Assembly (NCBI GenBank): GCA_003225005.1
Contig: QIAN01000107.1
Location: 85,156 to 149,155, forward strand
Source: Acidobacteriota bacterium
Lineage (GTDB): Bacteria > Acidobacteriota > Terriglobia > Terriglobales > Acidobacteriaceae
DNA length: 64,000 bases
Direction of reading: 5' to 3'
Shown: positions 16,895 through 25,859 of the stretch, piece after piece
How positions within the stretch are numbered: position 1 is the first letter of the stretch
How the letters are laid out: each line of letters opens with the position of its first letter
Position numbers and translations under genes: made by a program
Notes under the pieces: generated by a model
What the model saw: the letters and a program-made list of their open reading frames with translations, nothing else
What the model was told of the DNA's origin: nothing
The model's database searches: none

Positions 16895-18622
16895 TTACTT
16901 CGAATCTTCTGCCTGAATTTTGAAAGTATTATTCGTGGTATCGCTTTCCGGGATGCTGCTGTCGTTGACAACAGCTTCCCGAGGTGCCGCCGGAACTTCC
17001 ATACGGATCACGCCCTTGTTCTTTCCACGCACCTCCAGCCGTTTGGTAACTTCGCCACCGAATCTTACGGTGACTGGCACTTCGGCTCCTGCACCTCCCA
17101 AATTTTCCACCGTGACGGTGACCATGTAGCCTTCGGTCAGCATTTTTCGCGGGAAAGCCGACGCGACGCGAAAATCAGGCAAGCCACGATCGCGATAGAC
17201 CCAATCATCGAAAAACCATTCCAGATCACGCTGGGTCTGCGCCGCAATCAATCGAGGCAAGTAAGAAGGCTCTTTGTCCTGCTCGGGATGATACCCGGCC
17301 AATGCTTTCTTGAGCGCCGGTTCCCCGACCATATCCCGAAGCATCCACCAGACGTACATTGCCTTGCCACGGTACAACTCTTCACTCGCGGTATTGAGCA
17401 GCGAATGATCTGTTGCATCTTCAGACCTCGGAGCGAAATCCGGTCTTTCGGCGTCCAAGAATGCCGAGCGGTGTAGACCCATGTAGTCAAGCGCGGTCTG
17501 CCGCCCACTTGTCTGTTCCAGATAAAGAGCTTGCATGAAATGTGCGAGGCCTTCGTGGATCCACGGACGCGGCGAGGTAAACGCGGCGTGAGTCAAAGCA
17601 TGCGCCAGCGAAATCTGCGCCAGCTTAAGATCGTCTCCCAGAGGTGTCAGCAGCAGATTGCCGCTCTCGAACGGAACTGCTGCGCTGCCGGGTAACTCGA
17701 CCACTTGGGCTTCGGCTCGCGGCGGACCGAACCAGTTGGTAATGAGAGGAAGAACTTTGTCTGTGGCTTCGGCATAGCGCTCGGCTATCGATTTGTGCTC
17801 GGTCAGGCAATGAATCCTAACTATCCCGCGATTCAGTAGCGAATAGCTTGCAATGACAAAAGCCGGGATGGTTTGGCCCAGCGGTTGGAATGCACACTCG
17901 GCGCCGACCAACTGGCCTTGCCCTTCCGGCGGAGAAGTTCTTCTACAGCCCGCCGTGTTAAGAATGATTTCCGGTGGCGCTCCGACACTCTCGCGCAGCA
18001 CGTTTACGTGCAACTGCACCTGAGAGTCGGCTTCGCGACGCTTCCACCGTCCAAGCGTATCGAACATGCTGTTACCGTCCGAGAGATTTGCGGCTTCTGT
18101 GGCTATTGGATACCAGGCGACGTACCCCGCACCGCGCACTGCGGTGAATTTGGAGCTGATCTGGTCCCAGTCCGTTGTGCGGGCTGCGGCTTCGGGCGTG
18201 CCGATGCGCGTGAGCCTTGTTGTATTGAGCGGGACGACGCCTTCATAGGCGATCTCCAACTCAAATGTGCCCTTGGGCACGACGACCTGAGGCAAGCTCA
18301 CAATCGCTTCTGACAACGCTCCGGTGTGATCCAAGTCGGAAGTATAGATTTGCGACACAAACTGGAGCGGCTTTTCTCCGGCCTTGACAGAACGCCAGTC
18401 CAGTGAAGAAGAAATCTGCAGGATTGCGGTTTTCTGCGGCTGGCTTGAATCGTTCCGCAGCGCGACTCTGCCGCGGACTGCAAGCCGATGCTGCTCCGGT
18501 TCAACTTGAACGTTGAGATCGTAGTTGGCGAATGCAAAGGCCTCGCGCTCCAGGGAGAAAGCACTCACCACAGAGACACAGAGGGCACCGAGGAAGCAAA
18601 AGTGCACGACTCGAAAATTCAT
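16895..18622 (-). CDS. exported M1-like peptidase homologue with altered zinc site
   Basis: 575 residues. Signal peptide at residues 1-22 (FCFLGALCVSVVSAF), N-terminal beta domain, then a gluzincin-like region. The site that should read HExxH is H341-A-L-T-H345, so the general-base Glu is Ala; WIHEGLAHF (E357) is the third-ligand helix. The distance from the second His to that Glu is short (11 residues). A C-terminal strand domain (VTVRFGGEVTKRLEVRGKNK) follows. It is probably not an active protease, perhaps a binding protein. Its ATG overlaps the rlmB stop (ATGA), so it is translated after rlmB. Confidence 0.75.
   Translation of the reverse strand: MNFRVVHFCFLGALCVSVVSAFSLEREAFAFANYDLNVQVEPEQHRLAVRGRVALRNDSSQPQKTAILQISSSLDWRSVKAGEKPLQFVSQIYTSDLDHTGALSEAIVSLPQVVVPKGTFELEIAYEGVVPLNTTRLTRIGTPEAAARTTDWDQISSKFTAVRGAGYVAWYPIATEAANLSDGNSMFDTLGRWKRREADSQVQLHVNVLRESVGAPPEIILNTAGCRRTSPPEGQGQLVGAECAFQPLGQTIPAFVIASYSLLNRGIVRIHCLTEHKSIAERYAEATDKVLPLITNWFGPPRAEAQVVELPGSAAVPFESGNLLLTPLGDDLKLAQISLAHALTHAAFTSPRPWIHEGLAHFMQALYLEQTSGRQTALDYMGLHRSAFLDAERPDFAPRSEDATDHSLLNTASEELYRGKAMYVWWMLRDMVGEPALKKALAGYHPEQDKEPSYLPRLIAAQTQRDLEWFFDDWVYRDRGLPDFRVASAFPRKMLTEGYMVTVTVENLGGAGAEVPVTVRFGGEVTKRLEVRGKNKGVIRMEVPAAPREAVVNDSSIPESDTTNNTFKIQAEDSK
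18566..18594. repeat. 'CACCACAGAGACACAGAGG' interspersed repeat
   Basis: The plus strand here reads CACCACAGAGACACAGAGG then GCACCGAGG. A related copy occurs at 46123-46151. I recall this kind of sequence as a common dispersed intergenic element in several bacterial phyla. Here it lies inside the peptidase-homologue gene and, on the minus strand, codes for the core of its signal peptide. Confidence 0.6.
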
Positions 18623-19371
18623 TTCTCACCCGAGGAATTTTCGCGGGCGCGCCTTTGCCTCACGATTTCATAAAGCACTACCGCTGCGGCTACGGAGACA
18701 TTCAGAGACGATACTTTGCCGAGCATGGGAATCGAAACCAGAAAATCGCACTTCCTCTTCACCAAATCATGCAACCCTTTACCTTCCGCGCCCAGAACCA
18801 GCGCACAATCCATGTTGTAATCGAGCGCGTCATAGGTCTGAGAACCGCGCTCGTCGAGACCGACAGTCCAGAGGTTGCGCTCTTTCAACTCTTCCACCGT
18901 GCGCGCGATGTTGGTTACTCTCGCAATCGGCAGATGTTCGCTTGCACCTGCCGACGCTTTGGTGACGGTTCCCGTGACGCTTGCGGCGCGGCGCTCTGGG
19001 ATCACGATGCCGTCCGCGCCGGCTGCATCTGCGGTGCGGAGGATTGCTCCCAGGTTGTGCGGGTCTTCGACGCCGTCGAGTACCACGATGAGGGAGTATT
19101 GTCCTCGCTTGGCTCCGACGACGTCATCGAGATCACTGTATTGCTTCGCGGATGTGACCGCTACGACGCCTTGATGCGCGGAATTGCCGACCATGCGGTC
19201 CAACTCAGTTCGTTGCAGGAAGCGCATGGGCACAGCGAGTCGGCGGCAGTCTTCGATTAGACGCTGCAGGCGTAGGTCGTGACGCTCCTTGGCCATGCCA
19301 ACCCACTCGAAAGCGCGTCCGCGGGCCTTGAGAGCTTCGGAGACGGCGTTGATTCCGTAGATGTAATGCAT
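18619..19371 (-). CDS. rlmB: 23S rRNA 2'-O-ribose methyltransferase, RlmB-like
   Basis: 250 residues. N-terminal substrate-binding part starts MHYIYGINAVSEALKARGRA. The SPOUT methyltransferase domain has LDGVEDPHNLGAILRTADAA, LVLGAEGKGLHDLVKRKCDF and SIPMLGKVSSLNVSVAAAV, the three knot motifs. RlmB methylates G2251 in the ribosomal P-loop using S-adenosylmethionine. It overlaps the next gene by 4 bp. Alternatives in the TrmH/RlmB group cannot be excluded. Confidence 0.9.
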   Translation of the reverse strand: MHYIYGINAVSEALKARGRAFEWVGMAKERHDLRLQRLIEDCRRLAVPMRFLQRTELDRMVGNSAHQGVVAVTSAKQYSDLDDVVGAKRGQYSLIVVLDGVEDPHNLGAILRTADAAGADGIVIPERRAASVTGTVTKASAGASEHLPIARVTNIARTVEELKERNLWTVGLDERGSQTYDALDYNMDCALVLGAEGKGLHDLVKRKCDFLVSIPMLGKVSSLNVSVAAAVVLYEIVRQRRARENSSGEK

Positions 19372-19410
19372 GGAATATTCAGTGTACCGAAAGGTGAGGG
19401 AGGGATACGT

Positions 19411-20109
19411 TCAGCGGGATTGACGCTCCAGAATGTCCACAATTTCGCCGGGCTCGGGACGCTCAGTGTAATCCTCATTCGCGGAGGCGTAGAGTACGGT
19501 TCTGTCGTGTTCGAGGATGTAAGTTGCCGGAATCGGCAGTTCCCAAGTTTCATCGCCATTGGCAAACGGAAGGTTGACGAAGGCGTGGCGATAGATCGCT
19601 TGTTGTTCATCATTTACGTGGTGGGTCAGGCGGAACTGGCGCGCCACTTTGTTGCCCGAATCCGAGAGCAAAGGAAAACACAGTTTGTGTTGGTCGTGCA
19701 TGAAGAAGGATTGCTTGACCGTTTGCGGCGAGATAGCTACGAACGATGCTCCCCATCCAGCCATCTGCGCCAGCGCAATATTCATGGCTTCCATTTGTCC
19801 GACGCAGAAGGGGCACCAACGTCCGCGGATGAAGGAGATAACGAGACGTCCTTTGGCGAGCAAGTTAGCCGAAGAAACCATCTTGCCGTTGTGATCTGGA
19901 AGTTCGAATTCCGCTGCCTTTTCCCCGATGCGCAGGATGTTGTCGGCAGAACGACGCTGTTTTAATTCTGCGACAGCTCGTTCGTGAATGGCCTGCGTTT
20001 CCGGCGGAACGTATTTCGCAATCAGTTCCTTGCGCTGGGCGAGAATGTCGCGGAGTGGCCGCGTGTCCGTGCCTAGAGCGGATTCTTCAACGGAGCGCCA
20101 TTTCATCAT
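19411..20109 (-). CDS. peroxiredoxin-like (AhpC/TSA) protein
   Basis: 232 residues from ATG 20109. A helical N-terminal extension (RKELIAKYVPPETQAIHERA) leads to a thioredoxin fold, with FELPDHNGKMVSSANLLAKG and the active site RGRWCPFC, a CxxC variant of the peroxidatic cysteine. The family reduces peroxides using thiols. The open frame reaches 20163, but the extra N-terminus is unconserved; MMKWRSVEES is a more likely start. It lies between rlmB and ffh on the same strand. Confidence 0.85.
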   Translation of the reverse strand: MMKWRSVEESALGTDTRPLRDILAQRKELIAKYVPPETQAIHERAVAELKQRRSADNILRIGEKAAEFELPDHNGKMVSSANLLAKGRLVISFIRGRWCPFCVGQMEAMNIALAQMAGWGASFVAISPQTVKQSFFMHDQHKLCFPLLSDSGNKVARQFRLTHHVNDEQQAIYRHAFVNLPFANGDETWELPIPATYILEHDRTVLYASANEDYTERPEPGEIVDILERQSR

Positions 20110-20175
20110 GATGGACAGAGCACGGGAGAAGGGTTCAGCCGAGCCTCCGGCACGGTTTACCAATTTGTGAGATTA

Positions 20176-20195
20176 CCCGCCGCTGAAGTGGCGGG
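20176..20195 (-). terminator. hairpin downstream of ffh
   Basis: CCCGCC (20176-20181) and GGCGGG (20190-20195) form a 6-bp GC stem with an 8-base loop in the gap after the ffh stop. There is no long T run, so it may be a weak terminator or a repeat hairpin. Confidence 0.35.
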
Positions 20196-20267
20196 CTACT
20201 CTCAATCGTCCTTCCAGGACGAACTACGCTTCATGACGAACTACGAATTGCCATTTGCCCACGCATT

Positions 20268-21626
20268 CTACATTCCTGGCAGCTTCATCCCAGCGAGACG
20301 GCGTGCGAAGCTGGGTTTGCCCATCTGCTTGAACATCTTTTTCATTTGGGCATACTGACGAAGAAGATTGTTTACTTCCTGAACGCTGGTGCCGGAGCCG
20401 CGGGCGATGCGCTTGCGGCGGCTGCCGTTGATTACTTCGTGGTGATTGCGCTCGTGCATGGTCATCGAACTGATAATGGCCTCGACACGGTTGATTTGTT
20501 TTTCGTCGACGTTGTCAGCGGCTTTCTGCAAGCCGGAAAATGGTCCGATGCTGGGAAGCATACCGATCAGGCTCTTCATCGATCCCATCTTCTTAACCTG
20601 GCGAAGCTGGTCGCGGAAATCCTCCAGTGAGAAGCCATCACCGGTGAGGGCCTTGGTGGCCATCTCCTCGGCTTTTTTCTTGTCGATCTGCTGCTCCGCC
20701 CGCTCGATGAGTGAAAGAATGTCGCCCATGCCGAGAATGCGCGAAACGATACGGTCGGGATGGAACGGCTCCAGCGCGTCGTACTTTTCGCCCACGCCAA
20801 TGAACTTGATGGGCTGCCCGGTCACCTGACGAATGGAAAGGGCCGCGCCACCGCGGGCGTCGCCGTCCATCTTGGTGAGCACCACGCCGGTGAGTGAGAG
20901 CCTCTTGTGGAACTCGTCGGCGGAGCGGACCGCGTCCTGGCCCGTCATGGCGTCGGCGACGAACAAAATTTCTGACGGATTCAGCAGCTTCTTCAGCGAC
21001 TGCATCTCTTCCATGAGTTGATCGTCGATGTGGAGGCGGCCGGCGGTGTCGACGATCAGCACGTCGCATCCGGAAACCACTGCCTCACGGCGCGCTTCTT
21101 TGACCAGCCGCTCCACCGTCGCCGTGTTCGCTTCACCGGCCTCACCTTCGTAGATGTTTGATTTGACGGCCTGCGCCACAATTTTCAGTTGTTCGCGTGC
21201 AGCGGGACGGTACACGTCCACTGAAACCAGCAGCGGACGATGTCCGCCATTCTTCAGCCAGTGCGCCAGCTTGCCCGAGGTTGTGGTCTTGCCGGAACCC
21301 TGGAGTCCGGCCATCAGGATCACGGTAGGCGGCTGCGAGGCAAATTTTATCCGCGCGGTGTCGTGTCCGAGCGTCTCGACCAGTTCGTCGCGGACGATCT
21401 TGATGACCTGCTCGCCGGGCGATAGAGCAGTGAGAACTTCCTGGCCGACAGCTTTGGCCTGAATGCGGTCGATCAGCTCCTTGACGACTTTGAAGTTGAC
21501 GTCGGCTTCCAGCAGCGCCAGCCGAATCTCGCGCAGCGCCTCCGCAATGTTCTCTTCGGAGAGCTTGGCTTGTCCGCGAAGGCTCTTGAACGCTCGCTGC
21601 AGTTTTTCTTGAAGATTCTCGAACAT
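20268..21626 (-). CDS. ffh: signal recognition particle GTPase
   Basis: 452 residues. N domain helices (MFENLQEKLQRAFKSLRG), G domain with AGLQGSGKTTTSGKLA (G1), VSVDVYRPAAREQL, DTAGRLHID (G3), TKMDGDARGGAAL (G4) and GVGEKYDALEPF. The C-terminal methionine-rich M domain includes NRVEAIISSMTMHERNHHEV and SRRKRIARGSG for 4.5S RNA and signal-sequence binding. It targets membrane proteins to FtsY/Sec. Usually next to rpsP, but here the rpsP cluster is 24 kb away. Confidence 0.97.
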   Translation of the reverse strand: MFENLQEKLQRAFKSLRGQAKLSEENIAEALREIRLALLEADVNFKVVKELIDRIQAKAVGQEVLTALSPGEQVIKIVRDELVETLGHDTARIKFASQPPTVILMAGLQGSGKTTTSGKLAHWLKNGGHRPLLVSVDVYRPAAREQLKIVAQAVKSNIYEGEAGEANTATVERLVKEARREAVVSGCDVLIVDTAGRLHIDDQLMEEMQSLKKLLNPSEILFVADAMTGQDAVRSADEFHKRLSLTGVVLTKMDGDARGGAALSIRQVTGQPIKFIGVGEKYDALEPFHPDRIVSRILGMGDILSLIERAEQQIDKKKAEEMATKALTGDGFSLEDFRDQLRQVKKMGSMKSLIGMLPSIGPFSGLQKAADNVDEKQINRVEAIISSMTMHERNHHEVINGSRRKRIARGSGTSVQEVNNLLRQYAQMKKMFKQMGKPSFARRLAGMKLPGM

Positions 21627-21953
21627 AGCCTTTTCAGAGTGTATATTACCAGCGGTCGGTTAAGAATCATCGGTCCCGAAGATGCCTGCATGCACGATAC
21701 CGTCTGCTTGCAGGAGAGAAAGACGGGACTGCTCGAGTCAGGGGTGAGACTTCACGATCAATTCTGCCATCTCACTGTTGGCTGCGGAGACAGGAAGATC
21801 GAGGAATCGGCATCTGATTTTTTATGTGTCTTTGCCAGGCCCGGATCCGACTCCAAAGAGAAGGACTGAACCTATTTTGCTACGGATCGAATCTGAATGT
21901 TTGTCCATCCAGAAGGAGTACTTTGAAGAATGTTGGGACGACCTGAACTGTGT
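21627..21953. other. 327-bp gap between ffh and the HDAC-family gene
   Basis: No gene or RNA is evident on either strand. The ffh promoter should lie at the left end. Short open frames lack ribosome sites and family features. Confidence 0.5.
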
Positions 21954-22946
21954 TTACGGCGCAAACACTTCCCTCGCAGCAATCACCGTGTCGCAGTGGA
22001 TCGTCACCGTGTCATCCACATTGCGGGCGTAGCCGCCGGCGAAGGTGACCATCACGGGAATGGCTCGAGCTCTCGCCACGCGAAATACTAACTCGTCGCG
22101 CTTCTTCAATCCTTCAATCGTTAGAGCCAGGCCACCCAGTTGATCTTCACGGTACGCATCGGCGCCCGCGATGTAGCACAGCAGATCGGGCTCGAACTGG
22201 CGCAGTCCGGAGCTGAGTGCGTTGTCGAGCCAACCCAGATAGTCGTCGTCTCCGACACCGTCCGGCAGGTCTACGTCGATGGAAGAGGGCGGCTTCCACG
22301 TGGGGTAGTTGTTGTGCTGATGCAGCGAAATCGTGAAGACGTCGCCCGCGTCTGCTCCATGCATCTTAGCCGGCCGCGCTTGAGCTCGTGTGGACGTGGA
22401 AGCCGACGGCAACGGCTCACTAGCCGTCCGCGTGGGGGCAAAGATTGCCGCGGTGCCGTTGCCGTGATGAACGTCGCAATCGACAGTCATGGCGGTGTGA
22501 ATCTTGTGGTCGCGCTGCATACGACGGATGGCGACGGCAACATCGTTGATCATGCAGAATCCCTCGCCATGGTCGGGAAAAGCATGGTGGAAGCCGCCGC
22601 CAATGTTAATGGCGATGCGATCGGTCAAAGCCTGGCGCGCGGACAGAATCGATCCGCCTGCCGCCAGCCAGAATGCCTGGACGAGTTCGGGGGAAAAAGG
22701 AACTTCGAGTTGCATCTCTTCCTGCGGGCTGAGCGTGCCGGTCTTCAGCTTGCGAACATACTCCGGGGCGTGGACCAGCAGGATGTCCTGATCGGAAGCT
22801 GGTTGAGGAGGGAGGAAGTCTTCGGCACTGGCGACAGCCGTTTGCAGCAGGCGGTCGTGGACTCGGCGATATTTCTCCGCAGGGAAGACGTGTGCGCCGA
22901 TGGGAAGGTAATAATTGTCGCTGTAAATGAGTTTGAAGGGAAGCAT
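21954..22946 (-). CDS. histone-deacetylase-family (acetoin utilisation AcuC-like) protein
   Basis: 330 residues from ATG 22946 (MLPFKLIYSDNYYLPIGAHV). The Zn-dependent deacetylase motifs are present: NIGGGFHHAFPDHGEGFC (two active-site His), VDCDVHHGNGTA, and late ADAYREDQLGGLALT. Bacterial members deacetylate polyamines, acetyl-lysine proteins or acetoin-pathway enzymes. Between the metal block and FTISLHQHNNYP is an in-frame extra stretch, residues about 171-200, rich in Thr, Ser, Ala and Pro; it replaces a short loop. The gene stands alone. The open frame continues 63 codons upstream but that part looks noncoding. Confidence 0.88.
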   Translation of the reverse strand: MLPFKLIYSDNYYLPIGAHVFPAEKYRRVHDRLLQTAVASAEDFLPPQPASDQDILLVHAPEYVRKLKTGTLSPQEEMQLEVPFSPELVQAFWLAAGGSILSARQALTDRIAINIGGGFHHAFPDHGEGFCMINDVAVAIRRMQRDHKIHTAMTVDCDVHHGNGTAAIFAPTRTASEPLPSASTSTRAQARPAKMHGADAGDVFTISLHQHNNYPTWKPPSSIDVDLPDGVGDDDYLGWLDNALSSGLRQFEPDLLCYIAGADAYREDQLGGLALTIEGLKKRDELVFRVARARAIPVMVTFAGGYARNVDDTVTIHCDTVIAAREVFAP

Positions 22947-23154
22947 GCCAGTACGCTTCCATGATACTGCGGCGTCATGCTGCAATGGCCTGGACGGGAA
23001 GTTTCTGGCCAAAGCACGACCCAGCAAGCATGGCAGAGAGAATGCCTTTCGCGGTTTACGGGCAATAGGCAAGTAAGGGGTTCTTCGACTGCGTGTAGCT
23101 TCACGCACGACAACTTCGCTCCGGATGCAGCGCAAGACATGCGACGGAGGATGG

Positions 23155-23556
23155 CTATCGCTTCTTGGATGAATTCAGGGTCGGCGCGGCCATGGGTCTT
23201 CTCACCGGCACAATTGCTCCTTTTGACGGATCGGCCGCGGCGCTGGCTCTGGTGAGCACTTCTTCCTGAATGTATTGCACGAATTCCTGGATCTGGCGCT
23301 GCATTTCTTCCATGCGCTCGCGCATTTGCAGGATGATCGCCATACCGCTGATGTTCACGCCCAGATCGCGGGCCAGCGAGAGAATGAATTCCAGCCGTTG
23401 CAAATCTTCGTCAGTGTAGAGGCGGGTGTTGCCCTCGGTGCGGGAAGGCTTGAGCAGGCCCTCGCGTTCGTACAGGCGCAGGGTCTGGGGATGGATTCCA
23501 TACATCTCGGCGACAGCCGAGATCATGTATGCGCCTTTGGACTTCCGTTTCGTCAT
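23155..23556 (-). CDS. hspR: MerR-family heat-shock regulator, HspR-like
   Basis: 133 residues from ATG 23556 (MTKRKSKGAYMISAVAEMYG). The winged HTH reads SAVAEMYGIHPQTLRLYERE followed by GLLKPSRTEGNTRLYTDED, the usual HspR pattern (HPQTLRLYER, NTRLY), then a coiled helix (MRERMEEMQRQIQEF). HspR represses dnaK operons by binding HAIR sites, CTTGAGT-N7-ACTCAAG. A near match lies upstream of dnaK at 32150-32170. An upstream start at 23604 would add 16 poor residues. Another MerR function cannot be excluded. Confidence 0.8.
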   Translation of the reverse strand: MTKRKSKGAYMISAVAEMYGIHPQTLRLYEREGLLKPSRTEGNTRLYTDEDLQRLEFILSLARDLGVNISGMAIILQMRERMEEMQRQIQEFVQYIQEEVLTRASAAADPSKGAIVPVRRPMAAPTLNSSKKR

Positions 23557-23646
23557 CGGACCAGATCCTACGATCACCAATTTACAACAAAACAAAGCGG
23601 CCACGGATCGTCATGGATTCGCCCGGATCAAAAAACAAATCCGTGT

Positions 23647-23928
23647 TCATGTGCCAATTCGTGGTCGAGGGTTACTCACTTTCACGTATCCGCCTGTTGG
23701 ATCTCGGAGATATGGCGATTGCCGAAATCCAGAGAGATTCGAAAATATGACTGATACGAGATACAAGACACCGATTGCGCCTACCCAGTAAGCGGAACGG
23801 TAATTTATCGGCACCCTCAAGAGCGCCCTCCGGCCCCAAAAGAGGAGATTGTAGAAACCTATATTTGGTAACGGGCTTGGAGTCAGCAATCGTAAGGACA
23901 CGAATCCGACCAAAACGCCGCCTATCAT
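23647..23928 (-). CDS. possible small membrane protein
   Basis: From ATG 23928: 93 residues with two likely membrane helices (MIGGVLVGFVSLRLL and YWVGAIGVLYLVSVIF) between basic loops. The frame continues upstream, so the start is uncertain, and I see no strong ribosome-binding site. It sits after the amino-acid permease on the same strand. No family recognised. It could be a chance hydrophobic ORF. Confidence 0.3.
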   Translation of the reverse strand: MIGGVLVGFVSLRLLTPSPLPNIGFYNLLFWGRRALLRVPINYRSAYWVGAIGVLYLVSVIFSNLSGFRQSPYLRDPTGGYVKVSNPRPRIGT

Positions 23929-24035
23929 AGCCGTAGGAGCGTGGAGGAACAGCCCCAGGATCTCTTCCCGATCGATCCGGCTGTAGCTGCGCCCGCACTC
24001 ATTCTTTCCCGTTGGGACCTGGTGGAGCGGAATCT

Positions 24036-25466
24036 TTACGCCGCGGGTTCCGGCTTCTGTTCCGCCGGAGCCCATCCGGCTGGCTTCAGTGCATGGTTAA
24101 TGAGGTACGCCACCACGCCCGCCGCGATGAGGATCATAGCGAAGGCAAACGAACTCATATTCCACACTTGCTCATGTTCACTTCGGACAATAGAAAATCC
24201 CAGCAGCAACATTGGTGGAATGCCGACTGCAATTGCCCCAAACAAGCCGCCTGGAACTCGGAACGGACGCGGAAGATTAGGCTCGCTGAAGCGCAAGACA
24301 GCTAGGGCGGCAAATTCCAGCATGAGGCTGAAGCCGTAAAGAAGGATGTCGAGCGTCACCAGTCGGGCAAAACCCAGGCCGAGGCACAGCGCCCACCCGA
24401 TGGCGCAGGCTACAATGGCGACCCACGGCGCCCGTGAGCGGCGCTGCAGCTTCCCGAAGATGCTGGGCAGCATTCCGTCCTGGGCCATCGCCAGCGGCAA
24501 GCGGGAGTAGCTCATGACGAGGGCATTGAACATGCCGAAAGCGCTGATCATGCCACCGAGGACCACGCCAATCTGCAGCAGCGGGCCGCCTAACAAACCC
24601 GCGATATCAGCCCATGAGCCTGTTTCCCAGGCGGTCGGAGCCAGACCGGTCATCCACATGGCCGCGACGGGTAGAACGTAACTGAGGGCCACGATCACTA
24701 CTGCCGCCAGCATGGCGCGGGGATAGGTGCGCTGCGGGCGTTCGACCTCGGTGGCGATGGTCGAGGCGTTGTCCCAGCCCATGTAGTTCCACATGCAGAT
24801 GAGCAGGCCGCCAAGAATGTCCACGGTGGAGGTAGTTGGCTTGGTGACAGCATTGGCAAGCGCGCCAAGCTTAAACGGCGCGAGCACCACGATTGCCACA
24901 AACGGCGCCGACAAGGCAAAGAAAAGCCACAGCGAAGTGGTCGACACCACTTTCACCCCGGCCATATTAAGGATGGCGCAGGCAATTACCACCGCCAGCC
25001 CAACCATCCAGCCGCGATATCCTTGCTGGAACCAGGGGAACATGCGGGTGAGGTAGGCCACGAACAGCGTGGGATAAATCGCCATGTCGAAAATGGAGGC
25101 GACCAGTGAGAGCCAGGCTTCCTGAAATCCCCAGAAATTGCCGAGAGCACGGCGTACCCAGGCGTAGTAGCCGCCTTCATGGGGTAGCGCACTCGATAGC
25201 TCGCCGATCATGAAGGCTGTGGGCAGACTCCAGAGCAGAGGCGTGAGAAGCAGAATCAGGATGGCGCGTCCGTAGCCGGCGCCGTGCACGATCTCTTCCG
25301 TGCCATAAGTTCCGCCCGAGACCATAAAGAACGTGGCGGCGACCAGTGGCCACAAGGTGAGGCGAACGAATTTTTTCCGGTTGGGGACGACGAGAGGTTG
25401 GGGATTTCCATGGCGCGGAGTGCTAGCTGTTGCCAATTTCGATGTGTTCCTCCTCAAGCGACTCAC
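24036..25466 (-). CDS. APC-superfamily amino-acid permease
   Basis: 476 residues with about 12 hydrophobic spans. The first helix reads LWPLVAATFFMVSGGTYGTE, with the glycine-rich unwound segment of APC carriers, and HEGGYYAWVRRALGNFWGFQ is the conserved loop after helix 2. It imports amino acids or polyamines with protons; substrate not predictable. The C-terminal tail PAGWAPAEQKPEPAA is cytoplasmic. Alone on the minus strand, downstream of the HDAC and HspR-like genes. Confidence 0.92.
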   Translation of the reverse strand: MSRLRRNTSKLATASTPRHGNPQPLVVPNRKKFVRLTLWPLVAATFFMVSGGTYGTEEIVHGAGYGRAILILLLTPLLWSLPTAFMIGELSSALPHEGGYYAWVRRALGNFWGFQEAWLSLVASIFDMAIYPTLFVAYLTRMFPWFQQGYRGWMVGLAVVIACAILNMAGVKVVSTTSLWLFFALSAPFVAIVVLAPFKLGALANAVTKPTTSTVDILGGLLICMWNYMGWDNASTIATEVERPQRTYPRAMLAAVVIVALSYVLPVAAMWMTGLAPTAWETGSWADIAGLLGGPLLQIGVVLGGMISAFGMFNALVMSYSRLPLAMAQDGMLPSIFGKLQRRSRAPWVAIVACAIGWALCLGLGFARLVTLDILLYGFSLMLEFAALAVLRFSEPNLPRPFRVPGGLFGAIAVGIPPMLLLGFSIVRSEHEQVWNMSSFAFAMILIAAGVVAYLINHALKPAGWAPAEQKPEPAA

Positions 25467-25820
25467 TCTCAGCTACTCCGCAGCGGGCTGGTTCCTGCTC
25501 GAGCTTTCCGGTTTTCGTTAGATTCCGGAAATCACGCTGGAGTTAGTTCGCACGTTAGAGATTACGAGAAAATTTCGGCGATGCAAGAGAAATGTTAGAA
25601 ATTTTTGTCAGGCAGGCGGGGGTCCGGAGGTAATGGAAGGACCTTCCTGCAAAGACCTGGAGGCTGCACTGGTGTTTTAGGTTCGGCGCGGAACACTGTG
25701 AACAATTCTCGATTTTCGACGGTGGCCGGCCAGGACCTCCGCTCCAGGCATGTAACCTCATGTAGAGACTGAAGTTCTCGGGGGGATCAACTTACGCAAA
25801 TTCCCCAGCGCACTATAGGA
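25467..25820. other. 354-bp gap before the insertion-sequence-like unit
   Basis: No ORF of note. The left part holds the permease promoter region. I searched by eye for an inverted copy of sequence after 27737 that would mark the element's end and found none convincing. Confidence 0.5.
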
Positions 25821-25850
25821 TTGACATGTGAGCGTTTCTGTGTGTATTAT
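25821..25850 (+). promoter_or_regulatory. strong sigma70-type promoter of the IS-like unit
   Basis: TTGACA at 25821-25826, an 18-bp spacer and TATTAT at 25845-25850. Transcription would start near 25857, three bases before GTG 25860, giving a leaderless or nearly leaderless message. The promoter excludes any start upstream of it. Confidence 0.6.
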
Positions 25851-25859
25851 AACACGCAG

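Noticed and set aside
18532..19260. 242-codon plus-strand ORF opposite rlmB
   Set aside because: Shadow of a well-conserved SPOUT methyltransferase on the other strand.
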